64,000 nt of DNA. Origin: Planctomycetaceae bacterium (GTDB lineage Bacteria > Planctomycetota > Planctomycetia > Pirellulales > Pirellulaceae). Each line of letters opens with the position of its first letter. The stretch's first letter is position 1. Position numbers and translations under genes: made by a program. This document shows positions 1 through 9,096 of the stretch, in pieces. The notes below the pieces were generated by a model, which was not told the origin of the DNA, did not search any database, and saw only the letters and a list, made by a program, of their open reading frames with translations. The stretch covers positions 1 through 64,000 of the forward strand of contig PBSM01000041.1 of the NCBI GenBank assembly GCA_002726245.1. Reading direction: 5' to 3'.

Positions 1-162
1 GAGCGGCAGATGAGAACGTACCAAGAGCAGTGATGTCATCCGTAGGCCGGAACAAGTCTTCGCAGTTCCGGCATGAGCCAATCGTTACGCCGATGCCGGA
101 ACTGCGCAAAGCCTTGTTCCGGCCTACTGGTAAGTTATCAACTGTCGCTCGCGTTAAGTGGA
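1..162. repeat. Left copy of ~160-bp inverted repeat flanking the ligase/LigD cassette
   Basis: The reverse complement of this stretch matches 3681-3842 almost base for base, with only a handful of differences. The copy is itself an imperfect palindrome: both arms carry GAGCGRCAGWTGAKAAC, GGCCGGAACAAG and CAGTTCCGGCAT, so it could fold into one long hairpin. It may start before the window. The structure is REPIN- or MITE-like; no transposase is adjacent. Confidence 0.85.
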
Positions 163-174
163 AGGCCCTCTCAC

Positions 175-1083
175 ATGGATCGTTCTTCGCCCGATTTCAT
201 CAAGCCGATGTTGGCCGAATCTGGCGAGGCCTTTGATTCCGACAAGCACTTGTTCGAGATTAAGTGGGATGGCATTCGCGCGATGGCGTACGTGGAGCAA
301 GGCGTGTACCGACTGATGAGCCGACGCGGTGTTGACGTCACCGAACGCTATCCCGAGTTCGAGCCATTGCGTTCGCTTCCGTCCGGCTGCGTGCTGGACG
401 GGGAAATCGTTGTGCTCGATGCCGACGGCAAACCAAGTTTTCGATCTGTCTTGAGTCGCGCGCAAGCTCGGACGAAGCTGCGATTCCGACACTTGTCACA
501 GGCCACAGCGGCTGATTTCATTGCTTTCGACTTGTTATATCTCGACTACAACGAGTTGATTCGCAAACCGTTGCGCGACCGGCGAGAATCGATGCTCGAA
601 CGCATTGCACCGAAGCTGGGCGAACACATGGCCGTGTCAGACGGAGTGATTGGTCCTGGACGCAGCTTCTTCGACGAGAGTCTTGCCCGCGACCTCGAGG
701 GTATCGTTGCGAAGCGTCTCAACAGCCGCTACTTTCCTGGCAAACGTAGCGATGCCTGGATCAAGGTTCGTAAGAGCAGCAGCGCCCTTTGTGCGATTCT
801 GGGGTTTGTCGATAAAGGTGATGATTTCGAAAGCCTGATCATCGCCACTGAAGATGATGGGGAGTTGCATTGTGTTGGGCGAGTGGGAACAGGATTCGAT
901 GCGGCTCTGCGAGAGCCGTTGAACGATCTGCTGCGGGATGGGCGGTGCGACGCGCCGCTTGTTCCGTGCGACGAGAAGGGGACGTGGGTCATGCCGGGTC
1001 TGTACTGTGTCGTCCGCTACCTGGAATGCACGAGAGACGGCATCTTCCGCGAACCGGTCTTTGAGAAACTGATCACTGATTGA
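175..1083 (+). CDS. ATP-dependent DNA ligase, stand-alone LigD/LigC-type
   Basis: This 302-residue protein should seal nicked DNA using ATP through a covalent lysyl-AMP intermediate. All nucleotidyltransferase motifs are visible: K30 in IKWDGIR (motif I), DGEIVVLD at 75-82 (III), AFDLLYLD at 117-124 (IIIa), EGIVAKR at 175-181 (IV) and WIKVR near 195-199 (V). An OB-fold-like region follows. The length fits a minimal ligase without an N-terminal DNA-binding domain. The ATG at 175 is preferred because GGAAGG lies just upstream and homology begins there; an in-frame extension to 73 would run into the repeat. It heads a three-gene unit with an unknown protein and LigD, which suggests end-joining repair. 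It probably supplies the ligase activity that the LigD in this operon seems to lack. Confidence 0.92.
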   Translation: MDRSSPDFIKPMLAESGEAFDSDKHLFEIKWDGIRAMAYVEQGVYRLMSRRGVDVTERYPEFEPLRSLPSGCVLDGEIVVLDADGKPSFRSVLSRAQARTKLRFRHLSQATAADFIAFDLLYLDYNELIRKPLRDRRESMLERIAPKLGEHMAVSDGVIGPGRSFFDESLARDLEGIVAKRLNSRYFPGKRSDAWIKVRKSSSALCAILGFVDKGDDFESLIIATEDDGELHCVGRVGTGFDAALREPLNDLLRDGRCDAPLVPCDEKGTWVMPGLYCVVRYLECTRDGIFREPVFEKLITD

Positions 1084-1094
1084 CGAGTAACAGC

Positions 1095-1481
1095 ATGAAC
1101 GCAATTCCAAAACGCGAAGGCGAGAACAAGGCCAGGAACAGCTCGAGCACCAACCTGTTGGTCGATGCGTTGGTTCAGAGCGCCGCGACGTTGGCCGACG
1201 ACGAACCGCGTCGCCTCAGACTCGATCAGCTACGCAGCTCGGCGACGGGCGACTTGAGGTTCACGTGGCAAACACATGACGGACGCGAGGCTGACTTTCG
1301 AATCTACTACGATCGAAGCCAGGATGGCGACATTTCGGGAACGGAGCTCGTGCAGCTTGATTTCCGCGAGCCGACCATTCCCGAACAAGCTCAATATGAG
1401 GCAGAGTTCGAGTCTGAGCTGGACAGCGGCGGAGATCTGTGGTCACGTGTAGCGAGTCGTATCAGGGAGAGAGTGGATTGA
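1095..1481 (+). CDS. Hypothetical protein in the ligase/LigD operon
   Basis: I do not recognise this 128-residue protein. It starts a few bases after the ligase stop; an alternative TTG start at 1080 would overlap that stop by TTGA, allowing translational coupling. The N-terminus is polar and probably disordered. The middle has alternating strand-like segments (FTWQTHDGREADFRIYY) and the C-terminus is acidic and helical (EAEFESELDSGG). There is no signal peptide or membrane segment, so it is likely cytoplasmic. Its place between two DNA-repair genes suggests, by context only, an accessory role in end joining. No Ku gene is present in the window, and this protein does not resemble Ku. Confidence 0.6.
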   Translation: MNAIPKREGENKARNSSSTNLLVDALVQSAATLADDEPRRLRLDQLRSSATGDLRFTWQTHDGREADFRIYYDRSQDGDISGTELVQLDFREPTIPEQAQYEAEFESELDSGGDLWSRVASRIRERVD

Positions 1482-1486
1482 GAGTA

Positions 1487-1634
1487 GGTCACGCTCGCCG
1501 AGCGTGACCTCGAAAACCACTGGTTTTCGTCGGCTGCAGCCACTTTCCTGTTATGCGGCCAGTCACTTCCGGCGTAGGTGACCTACCTGTTATGCCTCTA
1601 GTCACTTTCGGCGAAAGTGACCTACTTGTTATGA
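1487..1634. repeat. Tandem hairpin-repeat array upstream of ligD
   Basis: Three hairpins follow each other: GTCACGCTCGCCGAGCGTGAC, then two units built as AGTCACTTyCGGCGwArGTGACCTAC followed by (C/T)TGTTATG. The last repeat supplies the ATG used by ligD at 1631. No clear Shine-Dalgarno sequence precedes that ATG, and the final stem ends about a dozen bases before it, so the hairpins could affect ligD translation or simply be interspersed repeats. Confidence 0.7.
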
Positions 1635-3688
1635 GCAAAGACATTCGGGCGTACAACAAGAAGCGTGACTTCTCGCAAACGCTCGAACCTCGCTCGCGGA
1701 AGCGACATCGCAAAGCAACCGAGCCAGTCTTTGTCGTGCATCGTCACGAAGCTCGACGTCTGCACTACGACTTGCGACTTGAAGTCGATGGCGCGCTCAA
1801 GTCGTTCGCGGTGCCGAAGGGCTTCTCGTTTGATCCTAAAGACAAGCATCTCGCCGTGCGAACGGAGGATCACCCGCTTGAGTACGAAGACTTCGACGGA
1901 GTGATCCCGCAGGGTCAGTACGGTGCCGGGATGATGACGATCTGGGACCGTGGCCCCTACGAATTGTTAAACGGTCCGTGGGATGCTGCGATTGATGCCG
2001 GCAAGATCGAGTTGCGAATGCGAGGCAGCTTTCTGCGCGGCGAATGGCACATGGTCAAGTTGAAGAAAGAGAAGGACCAGTGGCTCCTGTTCAAATCGCG
2101 CGACGCCTACGCCCGCGAAAAGGGCGACGCGCCTGTGTCGTTGGGATTGCTAAACGCTCGGCGTCAGCCGATGCCACAGCGTTTGAGCCGGATGGAGATC
2201 GGCGACCGAAGCTCTCTGTTTGTCGATCCCGAATGGCTTTACGAGCCGATGCTTCCTGGGCTTCGTTTGTTCGCGGAGAAAAAAGGGAACGCCATCCGCT
2301 TTCGAGGTTCTCGTCAGCGGATCGGCTCCGTGGCAGATCGCGTTGTCGCGGCGCTGGGGGGAACGCGGGCGGAGAATGCGATCATGGATGGCATCTTCGT
2401 CTGTCCCGATGACGAGAACCGTCCGTGTCCCTTGACGCTCGACAGAGCACTGCTCGGTGAGGTATCGAAGCCGATCTTCTACTACGCGTTCGATCTTCTT
2501 TACTACGATGAGTGGGATTTGCGAGACGTTTCTCTCGCTGAGCGAAAGGCTGCCTTGTCGTCGATTCTTCCGAAGCACTCCCTGTTGGTCTATGTCGATC
2601 ACGAACGCAGTCGCGCAGCGGAGTTGTTCGAGACTGCGTCGGCCGTTGGGTTGCGTGGGCTCGTCGCCAAGTCGGCAGCAAGTCCCTATCGGCGTGGTGC
2701 GAGTGACGACTGGCTTTGGATTCCCGCGACACGCACTCCTCGCCGTCCGCGTGGACCACACAAGCGGAAACAGAAGTCCGCGCGGACGCATTCCATCGCG
2801 TTCACGAATCGCAGTAAAGTCTTGTGGCCGCAGGCTGGATACACTAAAGGCGACTTGATCGATTACTACGAGCAGATGGCGGACTGGCTATTGCCTTACT
2901 TGAAAGATCGGCCGCTCAGCTTGAATCGTTTCCCGAACGGAATCGACGGCGGTTCGTTCTTTCAGAAAGAGACTCCCGAGCACGCACCCGATTGGATCGA
3001 GACCGTACTAGTCGAGTCAAAGCATCGCGATGAAGTCGAGACGCGATTCGTCCTTTGTAACGATCGAAGTACGCTGCTTTATCTGGCCAACCAAGCTGCC
3101 ATCGAATTGCATCCTTGGTCGTCGCGCCGCGGGGCGCTCGAATCACCAGACTGGGCGATCTTGGACCTCGATCCGACCACAGGCGACTTCAGCCTTGTGG
3201 TTCGAGTCGCCAGAGCCGCCGAGGAACTTCTCGGCGAACTCGGACTTCGTCCTTATTTGAAGACTTCCGGTGCGAAGGGGCTGCACATTTATATTCCGTT
3301 AGTTGCGGGATACACCTATGAGCAAGTGCGGATGTTTTGCGAAGGAGTTGCGCGCTTGATTGCGATTCGCGAGCCGGCGCTTGCCACGATCGAACGCTCG
3401 AAGCCTCGCCGCGACGGCAAGGTTTACGTTGACTTCCTACAGAATCGTCGCGAGCAAACGGTCGTCGCGCCATATGCGGTGCGCCCTGTACCTCCCGCCA
3501 GCGTTTCGACGCCACTCGCCTGGAACGAACTCTCGGACGATCTGGAGCCTGCTGACTATACGATGACAAGTGCTCCCGCTCGGGTTGCCAATCTCGGCGA
3601 CTTGTTCGCGCCCACACTAGGCGACTCGCAAGACCTGCTGGCGGCCATCGACAAGCTACAGGCCCTGGTAGGCGAAACTCGAAGGTAA
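1631..3688 (+). CDS. ligD: LigD: 3'-phosphoesterase, degenerate ligase module and primase-type polymerase
   Basis: This 685-residue protein has the end-joining LigD modules in the order phosphoesterase, ligase-like, polymerase. The phosphoesterase (about 30-150) keeps its catalytic pattern: HEARRLHYDLRLE with H39, H45, D47, R49, plus EDHP with H81. The polymerase (about 390-685) keeps LDLDP (D512, D514), TSGAKGLHI and the third acidic site in VYVDFLQN. The middle region (about 200-370) aligns with a ligase domain, but motif I reads YEPMLPGLR, so the adenylated lysine is a methionine (207) and the aspartate a proline (209). Motif III is DGIFVCPD, motif IV RGLVAKS and motif V lacks lysine. The module therefore looks catalytically dead, and the separate ligase at 175-1083 probably compensates. 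The ATG at 1631 is chosen because homology starts there; the in-frame extension to 1553 lies in repeats. Confidence 0.93.
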   Translation: MSKDIRAYNKKRDFSQTLEPRSRKRHRKATEPVFVVHRHEARRLHYDLRLEVDGALKSFAVPKGFSFDPKDKHLAVRTEDHPLEYEDFDGVIPQGQYGAGMMTIWDRGPYELLNGPWDAAIDAGKIELRMRGSFLRGEWHMVKLKKEKDQWLLFKSRDAYAREKGDAPVSLGLLNARRQPMPQRLSRMEIGDRSSLFVDPEWLYEPMLPGLRLFAEKKGNAIRFRGSRQRIGSVADRVVAALGGTRAENAIMDGIFVCPDDENRPCPLTLDRALLGEVSKPIFYYAFDLLYYDEWDLRDVSLAERKAALSSILPKHSLLVYVDHERSRAAELFETASAVGLRGLVAKSAASPYRRGASDDWLWIPATRTPRRPRGPHKRKQKSARTHSIAFTNRSKVLWPQAGYTKGDLIDYYEQMADWLLPYLKDRPLSLNRFPNGIDGGSFFQKETPEHAPDWIETVLVESKHRDEVETRFVLCNDRSTLLYLANQAAIELHPWSSRRGALESPDWAILDLDPTTGDFSLVVRVARAAEELLGELGLRPYLKTSGAKGLHIYIPLVAGYTYEQVRMFCEGVARLIAIREPALATIERSKPRRDGKVYVDFLQNRREQTVVAPYAVRPVPPASVSTPLAWNELSDDLEPADYTMTSAPARVANLGDLFAPTLGDSQDLLAAIDKLQALVGETRR

Positions 3689-3842
3689 GGCGAGCGGCAG
3701 TTGATAACGTACCAGTAGGCCGGAACAAGGCTTTGTGCAGTTCCGGCATCGGCGTGACGATTGGCTCATGCCGGAACCGCGAAGACTTGTTCCGGCCTGC
3801 GGATGACATCACTGCTCTTGGTACGTTCTCATCTGCCGCTCG
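3681..3842. repeat. Right copy of ~160-bp inverted repeat flanking the ligase/LigD cassette
   Basis: This is the inverted partner of 1-162. It begins over the ligD stop codon and runs to 3842, leaving 36 bp to the stop of the convergent gene. It has the same internal palindromic layout with two CCGGAACAAG cores, so it may also act as a bidirectional terminator-like structure between ligD and the next gene. Confidence 0.85.
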
Positions 3843-3878
3843 CCTAAGAGAACCGCATGCCCACCCGAAGAGTTGTTG

Positions 3879-5114
3879 CTACTCCCGGACTTGCTCGAAG
3901 TAGTAGACACCCTTCTTATTCGATGAAACGACATCGAGGAGCTTGTCGCCGTTGACGTCGGCAACTTGAAACTGTGTTCCAGGGCCGCTGTCGTGATCGA
4001 ATTGATGGCGAGTCCAGTGGGGACGCCCGTCTTTGCGTTGCAGCTCGAACCAGAAGAAGACGGCTGGCTGGTCACCGCCTGGATCGTTGCCGCCGTGCGC
4101 CCACCAACGCTTGCCTGTCACAAAGTCCATCAAGCCGTCACCATTGATGTCGGCCAAGCAAATACCGTGCGTCTGCGAGAAGCTTTTGTCGATCTCGTGC
4201 GTCTTCCAGTTGTCTCCGGGAAACTGTTCATGCCACCAAATGCCAAAGGCGTGAGGACTGCTGCTAAGCACATCGTTGTCGCCATCGCCGTCAAAGTCGT
4301 AAACATACATCTGTGCGGCGCGGTTCTCGCCACCTTGTTCACCGAACGGTGCTGAATGGAACTTCCACTCCGCGTCAGATAGCGATTCGGGGGCTTCCCA
4401 CCAGCCGGCGGCCACGACGATGTCGTTACGTCCGTCTTTGTTGACATCTCCAACGCCGAGGCCATGTGAGTAACGCTTCGTTCCCGGGCCCGCCTTCGCT
4501 GAGATCGCGTGGCGATGCCATTCCTGATACGGATCCGCGTCGGGCTTGATGAATGCCATCTGGCGATCTGGGCCGTCGGATTGTTTTGGATCTGGTGAGA
4601 AGCCGGCGATCAGCTCTCGCTTCCCATCGCCATCCAAATCGAGAAAGTCGGGACTTTCGTTGTTCGTGACCGGCGTGCACAAGTGTTTTTTCCAATCGCC
4701 GTCCGCGCCTTTCGGATTCTCAAACCACCAAGTCGGCGTGCCGGGAAAATCGACACAGATCACATCGGTCCATCCATCTCGGTTGACGTCCTCCGCGAAA
4801 TTGCAAAATGCATTGCTATAACTCTTGGGGTTGTAATGCAGCGGCACGCCGAGTTCCGCGCCTCGCCCTGATGACGGCGGAGCCGTTACGATCGTGTGCA
4901 GTTTCCAGTCCGGGGCTTCATACCAGACGAAGCCTGCTGCGATGTCCATCTTCCCGTCTTTGTTGAAATCACCGACGGCGACACCTTCGCTTCGGAACTT
5001 GGCATCGAGCTGATGCTTCTGAAAGCGAATCTGTGGCTTGTCCGCGGCGTTGGCAACGATAGCTGACAAGGAGACGAACGCAACAACGGCAAACTGAAAG
5101 AGAGTATTCGACAC
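3879..5114 (-). CDS. Secreted FG-GAP/VCBS repeat protein
   Basis: This 411-residue protein carries an N-terminal signal peptide (hydrophobic stretch ending at about ANAA) and is otherwise a seven-bladed, integrin-like beta-propeller. Repeats of the form VGDFNKDGKMDIAAG, VGDVNKDGRNDIVVAAG, YDFDGDGDNDVLSSS, ADINGDGLMDFVTG and ADVNGDKLLDVVSS are calcium-binding FG-GAP loops. WWEAP and WWFENP segments lie between blades, as is common in planctomycete members. The start is a GTG at 5114 preceded by AAGGAAAG. The likely location is the periplasm or outside the cell. No enzyme motif is visible; the role is probably binding or structural. Confidence 0.88.
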   Translation of the reverse strand: MSNTLFQFAVVAFVSLSAIVANAADKPQIRFQKHQLDAKFRSEGVAVGDFNKDGKMDIAAGFVWYEAPDWKLHTIVTAPPSSGRGAELGVPLHYNPKSYSNAFCNFAEDVNRDGWTDVICVDFPGTPTWWFENPKGADGDWKKHLCTPVTNNESPDFLDLDGDGKRELIAGFSPDPKQSDGPDRQMAFIKPDADPYQEWHRHAISAKAGPGTKRYSHGLGVGDVNKDGRNDIVVAAGWWEAPESLSDAEWKFHSAPFGEQGGENRAAQMYVYDFDGDGDNDVLSSSPHAFGIWWHEQFPGDNWKTHEIDKSFSQTHGICLADINGDGLMDFVTGKRWWAHGGNDPGGDQPAVFFWFELQRKDGRPHWTRHQFDHDSGPGTQFQVADVNGDKLLDVVSSNKKGVYYFEQVRE

Positions 5115-5462
5115 GCTTACTTTCCTTTTCCAAATGAGGCAATGACGAAGCTCTCACATCATAATAGAACCGTCCGCCAGATGCGCCCTAGTCGGCCAGA
5201 CAGTCAGGCCTTTTGCTTTTTACAAGTAGGTTCGGCGAACCGACGGATCGCTTTGTGGAACCAGAAGATTCTCGCAATTCAAGTCCCGCCCGACTACGAA
5301 AACGGCCTCGCCGCAGTGGGATTCTCATTACTCTCGACCGAACTCGTCCGGCTGGAAGTTACTGTCGTTCACGCAAAGGAATGAGATCGCAACGTCCGCA
5401 GAGAGGATTTCAGAAAACGGCATTTCCGGACAGACACTCGCCTAGTAGTATTCTCCGGCGAA
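5115..5462. other. Intergenic region without a recognisable gene
   Basis: The 348 bases hold the promoter and Shine-Dalgarno region of the FG-GAP gene at its left side and the 3' flank of the broken HEAT/TPR gene at its right. I saw no supported coding frame, RNA or strong hairpin here. Confidence 0.5.
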
Positions 5463-8400
5463 CTAGGGATTCGGCAGCGGATCGTTGCGGAAGCGGTTGA
5501 GTCGTTTCTGCAATGACCCGGTTGGACGGAGTTCGACCGCACGCTCCGAGAGCTTAACGGCCTGGTCGCGATCACCGAGATGAAAGTGTACTTCGGCGAG
5601 CGTATCGAGGTAAGAGCCGGTGGCAGGTTCAAGTTCAACCGCTTTCTTGGCATGCTCCAAGGCTAGGTCAAGTTGCCGATGACAACGCGCCGCAGCCCAA
5701 GCCAGATTGTTGTGGAAGGACGCGGAATTCGGGTACTTTTCCACAACGGCTCGGTAATGCTCGACAACCTTCTTGACGACGGCGTCGCCGAGTTCGCGCT
5801 GACCGCCGGCATCCAGTAGCGGCACAAGTTCTTCGACGATCGCGGTGTCGTTCGGCATGGCGTTCAATGCCAAGTCGAACTCGCGCCGCGCGGTGGTCCA
5901 GTCCTCTGCTCTGATCGCGGCTACCGCACGGAACTTGTGAATGAGTCGCGGCATGTTGAGGTAGCTCCTGTCTCCCAAGAACGGGAACGCGATGTGTAGA
6001 GCGTCGAACGAGTATTGCTGCCACTGGTCGGCTGTTCGGCTAGGGTCCCTGGCGAGAAGGTGATCCCCCAACCGCCGCGCGGCGTCGTTCAATTCCCAAG
6101 CCTCAAGGGGAGCAGTCTTGAGCAACAGTTCCCACTGCTCAGCCGCTTCGTTCCGCAGCCCGCGCGATTGGAGTATGACCGACATTGCATGGCGGGTCTT
6201 GCTGTCGAGCGGCAGGCGGTTCGCCTTGTGTTGGAGTTGCCCTCCTCGCTCTTCTTGGCCGATGCGCTTCAATGCATCGCCGGACAAGTACAACGCCCCC
6301 AGTTGGTCGTTGTCGATCAACACGCCGACCGATGTGCTGCGGCTGGTCAGGTAGGAGAGAAGCCGATTCCGCGCGTTTGCGTCTCCTTCGGACGGAATCA
6401 GTTCAGAAATCGTGCCGAGCTTGTCATTCTTGGCGAAGTAGCCGAGCACCTCAGTCGAAGAGAGGACCTGGCCGACCAGCGAGGCCCGTACATTGGCGTC
6501 GCGCTCGGCGACGGCCATCCCGAACACCTTGTCGAATTGATCGGCGGCGATGAGTGCCTTGACCGTCACTTGGTTGTAAAGGATCCGCTGCAGCATTTGG
6601 CGCCGTGCGTTGTCGTCACCTTGCTTAACAACGAGATCCAGCAGCACGACGAATTGCTTCTGTGCGGTCAGATGTTCGATCACCTTGGGAACGACGATCA
6701 ATTCGTCGAGGAAAGCCCCTTCCTTCTGCTTGGCGATCGCCAGCAGTTCGTCGAAGCGTCCCTTCTCCAAGATCAACGTAATGGCGTGTTGGTTCTGGAA
6801 CATCCGCGTCAGGAACTGTTGGCGAGCCGCTTCGTGCTCGGTCTTTGCGTAGTCGAATAGCTCGTCGCGCTCGACGACTTGGTCCAGCACTCCGCCGCCG
6901 TTGATAAAATCGCCGAACATCATCGCGCGGCGCAGATGATCGTCGTCCGCTTCGATCAGCTTGCGGAAAGCGGCGTAATGGCCCGCCTCCATCAACGGCG
7001 ACATCGCCGCGCGGTTGCGAAAGACACCTTGCAGGCAAAGCTGGCGGGTCGGCAGATGTGGTTCGCCTTGCACAAGCTTCAGCAGCAAGTTGAGCTTGCC
7101 TTGGCTCGCCAAATGTTGAGCGACCGCGCTCCCCGTAACCAGGCCGCCGAGGATTCGGCCACGCTACCGATCCGGCAGCTCCTTCGCCAGCGTGAGCATC
7201 GCGTCGAAATGACCTTGGCCAATCAACACGCCGACCGTCTGCTGATTGCCGAGCAGAAAACCAAGCAATTCTTCGCGAACCGGAGCGGCAGCCTCGTGCC
7301 GGACCAGTTGCATCGCCCAGTTTGCTTCTTCCTTGTTCGAGAACAAACTATAAGCACGCGGCGAACGCAACAGCATGGCCACGGTCTTGCTCTGCCAAGC
7401 CTTGTCATCTTCGTCGCGGACCAACCGCCAAATGAGGAGCACACTGTCGGCGTCGGAGAGATAGTACGGGATGTTGTTGCCAGCGAGAAACGCACCCACG
7501 AGCTCGCGCCGGCCATGGGGTTCCTTCTCTTGTTTGGCGAGCTTCACGAGGAGCTCCGCCAACGCTCGTCCTCGGAAGTTGCTGCGACCTGCGGATGAGG
7601 CGACCGCCATACCCAGAAGTTGCCCGCGAGTAGCAGGATCTTTCTCCCGCGAGACAAGTTCTATCAGCCGATCGACGCAGCTTTCCTTGAGTAGCGCCTG
7701 GGCGATGACGGTTGATCGCAACACGCCCTGCAGTACGACACGCCGGGCATCTTCGGCCACGTGTTCGGTGGCAAACTTCATGATCTCGCCGACTTTGCCT
7801 TGCTCGACGAGCTTCTGAGCGGCGGCTGGATTCAATACATCCTGGACAGCAACTGGCCGCGCAACCTCTTGTTCGGCTCCGCCTTCAAAGCCGTTAGCAG
7901 CATCGCAAGTTGTCTTTGCTCGATGACCGATCCGATCGCCGGGCTGGCAGATAGAGTGTTCAACATCTGCGCACGAGCTGCGTCCTGCTTTTCGTTCTCG
8001 ATCAGCGCGATAATCTTCTTCAGTTGCTTCTTCTCGGTGTGGTACTGCAGCACCTTGGGAGAAAACATCAACTGGATCGTGACAGTCCTTCGCCAATCGT
8101 CGTTTTGGTCGGCAGCGACGGCTTCCATCAAGGCATCGATGCGGCTCTGTTCGACAAACTCGCCAATGGCCTTGGGGTGCTGGACGAGTTGGCTGAGCGA
8201 GCCGCGTCGGACTTCCGGTTGCTTCTCCAGCCGAATCAGTCGTTCGGTGGTTGCGTACTGCTCCTTGTCGAGCAACTGCTGGAAGGCGGCTTGTCGTTGC
8301 TGTGGCTGGCCATCGCGAAAGTCGCGGACTAGGCCGGCGATTCCGGGATCAACACCCGGCAGAATGCCATAGTCAAAGTCGCGGAGGATTTTTCGGGCGC

Positions 8401-8629
8401 GAAGCCGGGTCTCGCCGTCGGGGCTCTTCAAAGCCGCTCGCAATTGAGGCTCGGCGGCAAGTCCCTGCTTCCACAGAAGCTGCGAGGCTTTTTTGCGCGT
8501 GGCGAAGTCGCTGCTGGAAAGCTGCTTAATCGCGGCTTGAATCTTCAGCCCGGCGTCCGCCTCGACTCGCTCCTCCGCTTGAGAGATAAAAACTACCGAC
8601 AGTGCGATCGATACCAGACAGGAGGACAT
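5463..8629 (-). pseudogene. Secreted HEAT-like/TPR repeat protein, interrupted by one frameshift and one in-frame TAG
   Basis: Three open stretches (8629-7832, about 7870-7164 and 7163-5463) join into one protein of about 1,050 residues. It starts at ATG 8629, with GAGGGAG upstream and a signal peptide ending near SQAEE. The body is a long array of helical repeats of about 40 residues in the style LIELVSREKDPATRGQLLGM, followed by C-terminal TPRs (ALEHAKKAVELEPATGSYLD). The first two stretches are in different frames and join near 7840-7870. The second and third are in the same frame, separated only by TAG at 7164-7166; the repeat pattern continues directly after it (RGRILGGLVTGS). No catalytic motif is visible. 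The protein would be a periplasmic scaffold. Either the gene is decaying or the sequence has errors. Confidence 0.75.
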
Positions 8630-9096
8630 GGCAACACTCCCTCGCCCCCGAGCGGGGTCGGTACAACGCGAAGAAATCAGCTCCTTTACGAGTGTATCAA
8701 TCCCCCGATCGGTTGTCACATCACGATGGCGACGGTTTCGATCTCGTGCCGAACTGACTGGACAGTGCCACGTCGCGGCGCTATAGCGTAGGCAAGTTCA
8801 CGTCAAGCATCTCGTTTGACCCCAAACCGTAGGCTGCGATTCTCTCGTTTCAGCAGACGCTGTCGAACCAAACGAAGCAATTTTTCTTTGCCGAGGCGTA
8901 CCGTCACGCCGTATCTCGCGGCTGTTCGTCAGGTTATTGCGAGCTCAAATCGGTTTGACAGAAAGTAGGCGCCTCTGTATCCTCCCCGCTCGACATGGCT
9001 GAGGGGCGAACTTTCGGCCAGCGGGCTGATCAGGACGATTGGCCATCCCGCCGCAGATTCCCTACCTTCTCCAGCGCAACACATGGAGGTGCGAGG
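8630..9096. other. Divergent intergenic region
   Basis: This stretch separates the leftward HEAT/TPR gene from the rightward receiver gene and should contain promoters for both. It holds the Shine-Dalgarno GGAGGT just before the TTG at 9097. No gene, RNA or clear repeat was recognised. Confidence 0.4.

Noticed and set aside
1-3842. Classical insertion sequence or transposon around the ligase cassette.
   Set aside because: No transposase or recombinase gene lies between or beside the inverted repeats and no target duplication could be checked at the left edge; kept as a repeat-flanked cassette only.
6015-6860. 281-codon plus-strand frame opposite the HEAT/TPR gene.
   Set aside because: The minus strand shows a clear repeat pattern and signal peptide; the plus frame is composed of codons mirrored from helical repeats.
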